NCBI GenBank assembly: GCA_003242605.1
Contig: QGUZ01000201.1
Coordinates: forward strand, 1-8,862
DNA from: Actinomycetota bacterium
Lineage (GTDB): Bacteria; Actinomycetota; Actinomycetes; Streptosporangiales; Streptosporangiaceae
DNA: 8,862 nt
Reading direction: 5' to 3'
The notes beneath the pieces were generated by a model, which made no database searches, had not been told where the DNA came from, and saw only the letters and a program-made list of their open reading frames with translations. Positions 1 through 6,363 of this stretch are shown here, in pieces. The stretch's first letter is position 1; each line of letters starts with the position of its first letter. The position numbers and the translations under genes were made by a program.

Positions 1-1021
<1,021 letters not shown>

Positions 1022-1035
1022 CACACGGTGCAGGC

Positions 1036-1074
1036 GGCACCGCGTCGGCCTCCAGATGTCGCGCCCGTGGTGCC
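1036..1074 (+). other. Hairpin in 23S-5S spacer, possible pre-rRNA processing element
   Basis: In the short spacer between 23S and 5S rRNA, GGCACCGC at 1036-1043 can pair with GCGTGGTGCC-side bases 1067-1074, with one G-U pair, around a GC-rich loop. Such spacers usually hold processing sites for the precursor transcript. That role is inferred from position only. No tRNA is present in the spacer. Confidence 0.3.
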
Positions 1075-1087
1075 CAATGGGCTTGTC

Positions 1088-1206
1088 GTCACGGTGGTAA
1101 TGGCGGAAGGGAAACACCCGGTCACATTCCGAACCCGGAAGTTAAGCCTTCCAGCGCCGATGGTACTGCACCTTGGCGGGTGTGGGAGAGTAGGTCGCTG
1201 CCGGAC
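1088..1206 (+). rRNA. rrf: 5S ribosomal RNA
   Basis: This 119-base region matches the actinobacterial 5S pattern throughout: the GGGAAACACCCGGTCACATTC segment, CCGAACCCGGAAGTTAAGCC, the AGCGCCGATGGTACTGCA block and GTGGGAGAGTAGGTCGC near the 3' end. The ends were set by aligning the terminal stem with the usual GTTxCGGTGG start and GCCGCCGAAC-like end of actinomycete 5S, and may be off by one to three bases. The terminal helix can be extended outward: GTCGTC at 1085-1090 pairs with GACGAC at 1204-1209 (with a bulged A at 1091), consistent with a precursor stem that is trimmed to mature ends. It is the last gene of the rRNA operon and is followed at once by tandem terminators. Confidence 0.97.
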
Positions 1207-1213
1207 GACATTC

Positions 1214-1256
1214 TGCGAATGCCCCCGGTCATGCGGACCGGGGGCATTCGCATTTT
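1214..1256 (+). terminator. Intrinsic terminator 1 of the rRNA operon
   Basis: GCGAATGCCCCCGGTC at 1215-1230 pairs perfectly with GACCGGGGGCATTCGC at 1236-1251 around a five-base loop. A flanking T-A pair makes the stem 17 bp. TTTT follows directly at 1253-1256. This is a textbook rho-independent terminator eight bases downstream of the 5S gene. Confidence 0.95.
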
Positions 1257-1268
1257 CGGCGACCTTTT

Positions 1269-1299
1269 CGGCCCCGAGGAGTGCTCCTCGGGGCCGTTT
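1269..1299 (+). terminator. Intrinsic terminator 2 of the rRNA operon
   Basis: CGGCCCCGAGGA at 1269-1280 pairs with TCCTCGGGGCCG at 1285-1296, giving 12 bp around a GTGC tetraloop, followed by TTT. A TTTT run at 1265-1268 just before the stem is the tail of neither arm but would serve a minus-strand transcript. It lies 13 bases after the first terminator and acts as a back-up stop for the rRNA operon. Confidence 0.85.
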
Positions 1300-1436
1300 C
1301 ACCGCCGGCACCGTGCCCGGCCTGCGAGCCACGGGTGAGCCGGCGATCACACCCGCCGGGGCAGGGTGGCGGATTCCGCGGCGGCTGCCGCGGACCTTCG
1401 GGGGCCGAGGGCAGCCGGACCGGGCGACGTCGGCGT

Positions 1437-1464
1437 TTGCCGGGGCTTGCTAGGCTGGTATGGC
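1437..1464 (+). promoter_or_regulatory. Candidate promoter for the RGG/TPR gene
   Basis: TAGGCT at 1451-1456 is a good actinobacterial -10 hexamer but lacks a clear -35 box 17-18 bases upstream. An overlapping alternative is TTGCCG (1437-1442), 16 bases, then TATGGC (1459-1464). Either would give a leader of roughly 170 bases before the GTG start at 1637. Judged by eye only. Confidence 0.35.
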
Positions 1465-1466
1465 CT

Positions 1467-1488
1467 GGCCACCCGCCGACGGGTGGCC
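1467..1488 (+). other. Stem-loop in the leader of the RGG/TPR gene
   Basis: GGCCACCCG at 1467-1475 pairs perfectly with CGGGTGGCC at 1480-1488 around a CCGA tetraloop, followed by TTC and not by a T-run. It would sit at the very 5' end of the transcript from the candidate promoter. It could be an mRNA-stabilising hairpin, a weak terminator or chance in GC-rich DNA. Confidence 0.4.
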
Positions 1489-1626
1489 TTCATCGCGTCA
1501 GACCAGTCAACGCGGGACGGCGACGAGCGAACGGGGCGAGGTACCCCGCGGCCGAGTCCACCCGCATATCGATAGACGGCTTGCCCGCGCATGTGCCGTG
1601 ACAGCGCGCGTGCTGTGCGGGCGATT

Positions 1627-1631
1627 AAGGA
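1627..1631 (+). promoter_or_regulatory. Ribosome binding site that fixes the GTG start at 1637
   Basis: AAGGA lies five bases before GTG at 1637. No comparable site precedes the in-frame ATG at 1460, so the 59 upstream codons are taken as untranslated. Confidence 0.7.
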
Positions 1632-1636
1632 CAGAA

Positions 1637-3817
1637 GTGAACAGAGAGAACGGGCGCGAGAACGTAGGACGGCCCGACAAGGGCGGCTCCCGATCGGGAG
1701 GCGCGAACTCCGGTCGTGACCGCGGATTCCGCGACGATCGCGCGGGCGAGGGACGAGGGAGGCGCGAAGGAGACGTGAGCCGTTCCGGTGAGCGCCCGGG
1801 CCGGCGTCCGGGAAAGGCCCCACGCCAGGGCGAGCGATGGGATTCCGGCCGTGGCCGGGGCCGTGACGAGCGTGGCGGCCGCTGGTATGACCGCGGCCAG
1901 GGCGGCGGCCGGCGCGGCCGCGACGATGACATGGATCGAGGACCCTACCGCGGCGCGCCCAGGGGGAGCCGGGACGACCGCCGCGGGTTCGGCGCTCGCG
2001 ATGACCGGAACCGCGGCGGCCGGTATCGCGAGGGCGCCGCCGGCGGGCGGCGCGACCGGCGGGACCGGGACGACCGTCCCCGGCGCTACTTCGACGACCG
2101 CCGGGCCGAGGACCGCGGCTCGCGCGACCGCAAGGCGCGGCCGTTCACCCGGGAGGGGAGCCGCGACCGGGAGGAGGCCCGCGGCATCCGGGCGCGGTAC
2201 GGCCGCGCCGAGGCGAAGCCCGAGCCCGCGCGGGACGAGCCGCCGCCGGTCCCGGCGGACATCACGCCCAAGGACCTCGACAAGGAGGTGCGCGAGAGGC
2301 TCTCGACGTTGCCGAAGAGCCTGGCGAACCTGGTCGCCGTGCACCTGGTCGCGGCCGAGCGGGCGCTCGCCGAGGACGACCCGGACCTCGCGTACGAGCA
2401 CGCCAAGGTGGCGCGCCGCTTCGGCAGCAGGGTGGGCGTGGTGCGCGAGGCCGCAGGCATCGCCGCCTACCGCGCTGGCCGCTACGCCGAGGCGCTAAAC
2501 GACCTGCGCGCCGCGCGGCGGCTCATGGGCACCGACGACCTGCTGCCCCTGCTCGCGGACTGCGAGCGCGGCCTCGGCCGTCCCGAGCGGGCCCTCGAGG
2601 TGATCCGGTCCGCCGAGCCGGAGCGCCTCGGCCGGGCGGTGCGCATCGAGCTGGCGATCGTCGAATCGGGCGCGCGCCGCGACCTCGGCCAGAAGGAGGC
2701 CGCCGTCGTCACCCTGCAGCGCCTGCCGGAGCTGCGGGACCCCGAGCCCCATCCATGGTCGGCGCGGCTGGCCTTCGCCTACGCCGACGCCCTCGCGGAC
2801 GCCGGGAAGACCGAGGCGGCGATCCAGTGGTTCGGCAGGGCGATGATGTTCGACGAGTACGGCGACACCGACGCGGCCCTGCGGTACGCCGAGCTCACCG
2901 GCAACGACGTCCCCACCACCGAGATCGAGGACATCGAGGAGGACTACGCGGACCTCGAGGCCGAGGAGCACGACGAGCCCGCGGACCGGCCCGCCGCGGC
3001 CGGCCAGGAGGCCGCCGAGACCCCGGGCGGCGAGCCCCACGGTGACGCGGCCTCAGCCGGGCGGGGCGGCCCGGAGGACGCCTCCGGCCGGGGTGACGAC
3101 GCGGCCGCCGACGCCGCGCGGCCGGACCGGCCGGCCGATGACCGTGAGCACACGACCGGCCAATCCCGGGAACGCCACGAGCCGGGCGACGCGACCGCCG
3201 AGACGCCGGTCGCCGGGCCGGGGGACGCGGAGCCGCCCGCGCCGTCCGGGGATGCGGCGGGTGCCGCGCCCCGTGCCGACGCGGCGGCGAGGGCCGGTGG
3301 TCCGGAGCCGGACGCCACGGGCGAGGCCGTACGCGGTCCCGGAGCCGACGCCCCGTCGGCACCGGCCGAACCCGGCGCGGCCGAGCAGGCCGGCGAGCCG
3401 GGCCGCGTCGCGGAGACCGGCGGGGCGGCCGACCCGAGCCGCGAGGTTGTGGCAGGGAACGGGCCCGACGCCTCGGTGAACGGAACCGCGGACGATGCCG
3501 CGCCGGACGGCGCAGTCGGCCGGGCGCCCGGCCCCCCCCCGGGGGCCCCCGCCGGCGGGGCGCCCCCCGCCCCCGCCCCGGCGCGCGACGAGCCCGGGGG
3601 CGACGACGCCCCGGCGCGGGGCGGCGGGCGCGCGCCGGCCGGCGGCGGGCCGTACCGCCCCGGTCCGCCTGCCCGCCGCTCACCCGGGGCTCAGGACGCC
3701 TTGTCCGGGCTGATCTTGTTGAGCCAGTGGAGGATGCCGGCGACGTTCGAGGGCGCGCCGCTCAGCAGCTCGAACCGCTCGGCGGTCTCCGGATCGTCGG
3801 CGGCGAGCGCGGCGTAG
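1637..3817 (+). CDS. RGG-like/TPR-like protein with acidic tail, unknown role
   Basis: 726 residues in three parts. Residues 1-190 are low-complexity and very rich in Arg (58 by my count), Gly and Asp, with RGG/RGR and DDR units, and look like a disordered, possibly nucleic-acid-binding region. Residues about 208-421 form a helical core. It opens with DITPKDLDKEVRERLSTLPK and carries TPR-type helix pairs such as GIAAYRAGRYAEALNDLRAA (274-293) and AYADALADAGKTEAAIQWFG (381-400). From about 428 the tail is acidic, then Ala/Pro/Gly/Asp-rich. The core resembles TPR proteins of Streptomyces and relatives that also have Arg-rich N-termini (memory, no search). GTG 1637 is chosen for its ribosome binding site. 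The last 127 bp run antisense through the end of the hydrolase gene, so the final 42 residues are doubtful. The frame also crosses a C9 tract at 3532-3540. No signal peptide or membrane segment is seen. RNA or ribosome association is inference only. Confidence 0.8.
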   Translation: MNRENGRENVGRPDKGGSRSGGANSGRDRGFRDDRAGEGRGRREGDVSRSGERPGRRPGKAPRQGERWDSGRGRGRDERGGRWYDRGQGGGRRGRDDDMDRGPYRGAPRGSRDDRRGFGARDDRNRGGRYREGAAGGRRDRRDRDDRPRRYFDDRRAEDRGSRDRKARPFTREGSRDREEARGIRARYGRAEAKPEPARDEPPPVPADITPKDLDKEVRERLSTLPKSLANLVAVHLVAAERALAEDDPDLAYEHAKVARRFGSRVGVVREAAGIAAYRAGRYAEALNDLRAARRLMGTDDLLPLLADCERGLGRPERALEVIRSAEPERLGRAVRIELAIVESGARRDLGQKEAAVVTLQRLPELRDPEPHPWSARLAFAYADALADAGKTEAAIQWFGRAMMFDEYGDTDAALRYAELTGNDVPTTEIEDIEEDYADLEAEEHDEPADRPAAAGQEAAETPGGEPHGDAASAGRGGPEDASGRGDDAAADAARPDRPADDREHTTGQSRERHEPGDATAETPVAGPGDAEPPAPSGDAAGAAPRADAAARAGGPEPDATGEAVRGPGADAPSAPAEPGAAEQAGEPGRVAETGGAADPSREVVAGNGPDASVNGTADDAAPDGAVGRAPGPPPGAPAGGAPPAPAPARDEPGGDDAPARGGGRAPAGGGPYRPGPPARRSPGAQDALSGLILLSQWRMPATFEGAPLSSSNRSAVSGSSAASAA
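3531..3568. repeat. G/C homopolymer cluster inside the tail of the RGG/TPR gene
   Basis: A run of nine C at 3532-3540 is followed by five G (3541-3545), five C (3546-3550) and, further on, six C (3563-3568). Such runs are prone to polymerase slippage and to sequencing or assembly error. Losing one C would move the frame to a stop ending at 3713, and gaining one would open a long frame antisense to the hydrolase gene. The present frame keeps the Asp/Glu/Ala/Pro composition on both sides (ARDEPGGDDAPARGGG after the tract), so it is probably correct. Confidence 0.7.
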
Positions 3818-4632
3818 CGTTCCTTGGTGCGGTCGCGCACCATCGCCACCGCGTGGTCGAGGTCGAGGCCCTCGGCGTGCGCCTGCTTGGTGGCGTCGAC
3901 CCACACTCGCAGCTCCTCGGCCGACCGCTCCAGGGTCGCGGTCACGTCGTCGACCGGCCCGTAGTGGCTGAACAGCAGGCGCTGCGGGCCGAGATCGCCG
4001 AACAGCTTGATCGAGTTGAGCGCGGTCTGCAGGTCGAAGTCCGGCGGCGGGGTGGCGGGACGCAGGTCGCCGGTCTCCGGCAGGTACACCCCCGCGGCGT
4101 CCCCGACGTACAGGTCGCCGGTCTGCGAGTCGAGCAGGCCCACGTGGTGCTTGGCGTGGCCGGGCGAGTAGTGGCTGTCGAGCCGCCGCCCGCCGCCGAG
4201 GTCGATCGACCCGGTGTCGCCGAGCGCGCGGATGCGCGCGGCGTCGGTGGGGGTGAGCGTGCCGAACAGCACGTCGAGCTTGTCCCCCCACACCATGCGG
4301 GCGCTGGCCATCAGGCGGCTGGGGTCCGCCAGATGCCGGGCGCCCTTCTCGTGCACCACGATCTCGGCGTTGGGGTAGTGCCGGGCGAGGTCGCCGACGC
4401 CGCCGGCGTGGTCGAGGTGGATGTGGGTCACCACGATGGTGGCGAGGTCCTCGGGGCCGACCCCGAGCGAGGCGAGCGCGTCGATCACCGTCGGCGCGGA
4501 GGTGGAGGTGCCGGTCTCGACGAGGCAGGGCCGATCGCCGAGGATCAGGTATCCGGCGGTGATGCCGGAGTACCCGGCCATCCGCGTGTCGATCTCGTAG
4601 ACGTCGCCGCCGAGCGCTCTCACGTTGTCCAC
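3691..4632 (-). CDS. Metallo-beta-lactamase-fold hydrolase
   Basis: 313 residues, probably a cytosolic metal-dependent hydrolase of the MBL superfamily. The full set of metal-binding motifs is visible: THIHLDH (H70, H72, D74, H75), H94 in IVVHEKG, H159 in SPGHAKHH, D178 in LYVGDAAG and H223 in FSHYGP. This predicts a two-metal site as in glyoxalase II-like enzymes, and all ligands are present, so it should be active. The N-terminal DVYEIDTRMAGYSGITAGYLI strand pattern and the helical C-terminal third (about 230-313) fit the MBL group common in actinobacteria, thought to act on thioesters or lactones. The substrate cannot be told from sequence. GTG at 4632 is used because AGGGG lies six bases upstream; GTG at 4623 is the alternative. 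There is no signal peptide. Its 3' end overlaps the convergent RGG/TPR gene, and it has its own candidate promoter, so it is probably not in an operon with the DUF1015 gene. Confidence 0.9.
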   Translation of the reverse strand: MDNVRALGGDVYEIDTRMAGYSGITAGYLILGDRPCLVETGTSTSAPTVIDALASLGVGPEDLATIVVTHIHLDHAGGVGDLARHYPNAEIVVHEKGARHLADPSRLMASARMVWGDKLDVLFGTLTPTDAARIRALGDTGSIDLGGGRRLDSHYSPGHAKHHVGLLDSQTGDLYVGDAAGVYLPETGDLRPATPPPDFDLQTALNSIKLFGDLGPQRLLFSHYGPVDDVTATLERSAEELRVWVDATKQAHAEGLDLDHAVAMVRDRTKERYAALAADDPETAERFELLSGAPSNVAGILHWLNKISPDKAS

Positions 4633-4710
4633 AGCGCACCCCTGGGTGATAGCCGTCCCACGATGGCGATCAGATCATGCCCGTTTCGGCGTCTCTGACC
4701 GATCCAAGTG

Positions 4711-4740
4711 ATCCTACTCACCGAGGCTTTCCCAGGGCAG
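4711..4740 (-). promoter_or_regulatory. Candidate promoter of the MBL hydrolase gene
   Basis: On the minus strand, CTGCCC (4740-4735) and TAGGAT (4716-4711) are 18 bases apart; TAGGAT is a strong actinobacterial -10 box. Transcription would start near 4704, leaving a leader of about 70 bases. The sequence just downstream, GATCACTTGGATC, has GATC at both ends and could be an operator, but this is weak. Confidence 0.5.
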
Positions 4741-4754
4741 TGACGAGCCGCACG

Positions 4755-4788
4755 GCGGTACGGCGGCCCGCCGGCGGTGCCGTACCGC
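4755..4788 (-). terminator. Inverted repeat, possible terminator of the DUF1015 transcript
   Basis: GCGGTACGGC at 4755-4764 and GCCGTACCGC at 4779-4788 are perfect 10-bp arms around a 14-base loop that contains CGCCGGCG. No T-run follows on either strand. A factor-independent stop is possible in actinobacteria without a T-run, but a protein-binding site is equally possible. Confidence 0.35.
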
Positions 4789-4799
4789 GAACCGGCCGC

Positions 4800-4828
4800 C
4801 GGCGAGCGAGGGGCCCGGGCGCTCGCCG
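4800..4828 (-). terminator. Second inverted repeat, possible terminator
   Basis: CGGCGAGCG at 4800-4808 pairs perfectly with CGCTCGCCG at 4820-4828 around an 11-base GC-rich loop. With the repeat at 4755-4788 it forms a tandem structure about 160 bases downstream of the DUF1015 stop. It lacks a T-run. Confidence 0.3.
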
Positions 4829-4986
4829 CCAGGAGACTCCGCCCGGGACGGAACGGCGGGTGAGCGCCGCGTGTGGCCGAGACCGGCTCGCCGCGGCGCA
4901 CCGGTGTGCCCGCGGCCGGCCGGCTCCCGCCCGCCGAGGCGAGTCCGGCGGCCCGCCGGTGAAGCCGGTCAACTCAGCCGGTGCGG

Positions 4987-6249
4987 TCAGCCGGTGAAGA
5001 ACGTGCGCATGACGAGGCCGGTGCGCGGCTTGGGGCCGAACGAGGTCGACTTGCGGGGCACGAGCTCGCCCTGCGCGGCCACGGCGAGCACGTCGTCCAC
5101 GGACAGCGGCCGCAGCAGGATCGCCGTGCCGCCGGTCTCGTCGGCGCGGCGCACCGCCTCGGCGGGGTCGTCGTGCACCACCAGCACGGACCGGTCGTCG
5201 TCCGGCACCCCGAACACCCGCGGCAGCAGGAACTCGCCGAGCACCGCCGGGTCCAGCGACCGCCAGCGGGGGGAGCGCTCCCTCGGCATCGCGTGCTCCA
5301 GCTGCAGCGGGTCGGGCTCGGTGAGCAGGTGCGCGTGCCCGCCCCCGGCGAGCACGAACGCCGGCCTGGAGGCGCCGGCGAGCGCGGCCAGCGCGGCATG
5401 CAGGTCGGTGAAGTCCCGCACCCGGCAGGCGCCCTTGGCACGGGCGGCGGCCTCCTCGGGCGGCAGGCCGGGCAGCACGCGGTGGATCGCCTTCACCTGC
5501 GGCGGGTAGGCGGTGGAGTCGACGAGCATGGCGAGCCCGTAGTCCCACGGGCCGTCGCCCGCCCCCGCCTCGCGCCGCTCCCGCTGCAGCAGCCGGTAGG
5601 TCGCGTACCGGTGGTGGCCGTCGGCGATGAGCGCCCGCCGGCCGCGCAGATCGGCCGCGACCGCGTCGATCTCGTCCGGGTCGGTCACCGCCCACAGCCG
5701 GTGCCGCAACCCGTCGCGGGTGCGCACGTCGGCCAGCGGCAGCCGGGACTCGGCCACGTCGGCGACGAGCCGGGTGGCGGTGCCGCCGCCCTCGTACAGC
5801 AGCAGGATCGGCTCGAGGTTCGCCTCGGTGGCCCGCATCAGCCCGAGCCGGTCGGCCACGACCGCGGCCACCGTCTCCTCGTGCGGCAGGATGATCCGCT
5901 GCCGCGGGTCGGCCAGGCCCACGTTCCCGATCAGGCCCCGCTGCAGGTGGCCGTGGCCGCTCTGCTCGTAGACGTACAGCGCGGGGAGGTCGTCGACGGT
6001 GAGCACGCCGGTCGCCAGCCAGTCCCGGAGGGTGTCGCGGGCCTCGCCGTACCGGTGCCGGTCCGCGCCAGGAAGGATCAGGCGCGCCACGTTGTTGGGA
6101 TGAAGGCTGAGAAGGTTCCGCAGATCGTCCGGCGAGATCAGGTCGTACGGCGGGGAGGTGACGTCCGCGAGATCGGCCACCGCGTAGCGCACGCCGCGCA
6201 GCGGTCGCAGCAGCAGGCCGTCCGGCAACGGCACCCCGGTGCTCGGCAT
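4987..6249 (-). CDS. DUF1015 family protein
   Basis: 420 residues, a normal length for this family. Family hallmarks are present in order: SPPYDLIS (32-39), HPNNVARLILP (50-60), LPHEET (121-126), ADGHHRYATYRL (209-220) and the C-terminal PRKSTSFGPKPRTGLVM (398-414). The conserved His pair at 212-213 and the KSTSFGPK motif suggest an enzyme active site, but no activity is assigned here because none is certain from sequence. No signal peptide or membrane segment is seen, so it is probably cytosolic. ATG at 6249 is chosen because the family pattern begins shortly after it and GGGGAG lies about ten bases upstream; an in-frame GTG at 6258 sits too close to that site. The gene is divergent from the small TPR gene across a 114-bp control region. 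Its stop lies in a 10-bp direct repeat. Confidence 0.93.
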   Translation of the reverse strand: MPSTGVPLPDGLLLRPLRGVRYAVADLADVTSPPYDLISPDDLRNLLSLHPNNVARLILPGADRHRYGEARDTLRDWLATGVLTVDDLPALYVYEQSGHGHLQRGLIGNVGLADPRQRIILPHEETVAAVVADRLGLMRATEANLEPILLLYEGGGTATRLVADVAESRLPLADVRTRDGLRHRLWAVTDPDEIDAVAADLRGRRALIADGHHRYATYRLLQRERREAGAGDGPWDYGLAMLVDSTAYPPQVKAIHRVLPGLPPEEAAARAKGACRVRDFTDLHAALAALAGASRPAFVLAGGGHAHLLTEPDPLQLEHAMPRERSPRWRSLDPAVLGEFLLPRVFGVPDDDRSVLVVHDDPAEAVRRADETGGTAILLRPLSVDDVLAVAAQGELVPRKSTSFGPKPRTGLVMRTFFTG

Positions 6250-6272
6250 GTCGGGCACACTCCCCTGTCTGT

Positions 6273-6318
6273 CTGATTGATCCTGATTGTGCCCCGATGA
6301 TGAAGTGGTACCTGATTG
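6273..6318 (+). repeat. Three direct CTGATTG repeats
   Basis: Three identical 7-bp direct repeats start at 6273, 6283 and 6312. Spacing close to helical turns would put them on one face of the DNA, as expected for cooperative binding of a regulator. The bound factor is unknown. Confidence 0.6.
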
Positions 6319-6347
6319 GCCCGATACTCGGGAGCTTTTACCGTTCG

Positions 6348-6354
6348 AAGGAGG
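6348..6354 (+). promoter_or_regulatory. Strong ribosome binding site of the small TPR gene
   Basis: AAGGAGG at 6348-6354 is complementary to the 16S rRNA 3' end and lies nine bases before ATG 6364. It rules out the in-frame start at 6316. Confidence 0.85.
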
Positions 6355-6363
6355 TCCCACGTA

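Larger units (their letters stand above)
1300..1636. other. Noncoding gap with hairpins between rRNA terminators and the RGG/TPR gene
   Basis: No convincing gene is present in these 337 bases. They hold a perfect 8-bp stem with a GGCT tetraloop (TCCGCGGC at 1375-1382 with GCCGCGGA at 1387-1394, no T-run), a candidate promoter near 1451, a second hairpin at 1467-1488, a TATCGATA palindrome at 1567-1574, and the ribosome binding site AAGGA at 1627-1631. Open frames crossing the gap lack ribosome binding sites. Confidence 0.6.
4633..4986. other. Hairpin-rich gap between the MBL and DUF1015 genes
   Basis: 354 bases with no supported gene. From the right they contain a short duplicated segment just after the DUF1015 stop, two long inverted repeats (4755-4788 and 4800-4828) and the hydrolase promoter. 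Short open frames on both strands here lack ribosome binding sites and have arbitrary composition. Confidence 0.6.
6250..6363. promoter_or_regulatory. Divergent control region with three CTGATTG repeats
   Basis: This 114-bp region lies between the DUF1015 and TPR starts and is clearly less GC-rich than the genes around it. It carries CTGATTG at 6273-6279, 6283-6289 and 6312-6318, all in the same direction. The second and third copies extend into similar longer units (CCTGATTGTGCCCCGAT and CCTGATTGGCCCGAT). Spacings of 10 and 29 bp are close to one and three helical turns. Promoter boxes for either gene are not clear by eye; TTGATC at 6277-6282 is one possible -35 for the plus strand. Confidence 0.55.

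Noticed and set aside
1022..1087. tRNA gene in the 23S-5S spacer
   Set aside because: The spacer is about 66 bases and lacks the T-loop and anticodon-arm pattern.
1460..1636. In-frame upstream extension of the RGG/TPR gene from ATG 1460
   Set aside because: No ribosome binding site, overlaps the candidate promoter and hairpin, and composition unlike the protein. GTG 1637 has AAGGA at the right distance.
2895..3683. 262-codon minus-strand frame opposite the acidic tail of the RGG/TPR gene
   Set aside because: Almost pure Arg/Pro/Gly/Ala, as expected from the complement of a GC-rich low-complexity coding region.
3727..4698. 323-codon plus-strand frame antisense to the MBL hydrolase
   Set aside because: Shadow of high third-position GC. 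The minus-strand frame has complete MBL metal motifs; the plus frame has none and is Gly/Val/Arg-biased.
4620..4997. Short open frames on both strands in the MBL-DUF1015 gap
   Set aside because: No ribosome binding sites, Arg/Pro-biased composition, and they cover the inverted repeats and promoter.
4981..6276. 431-codon plus-strand frame antisense to DUF1015
   Set aside because: Shadow frame; composition dominated by Arg/Gly/Val/His, no domains, no ribosome binding site.
6316..6363. Upstream start (ATT/ATG-like codons near 6316) for the small TPR gene
   Set aside because: The strong AAGGAGG site at 6348-6354 lies inside that extension and serves ATG 6364; the extension also covers the third CTGATTG repeat.
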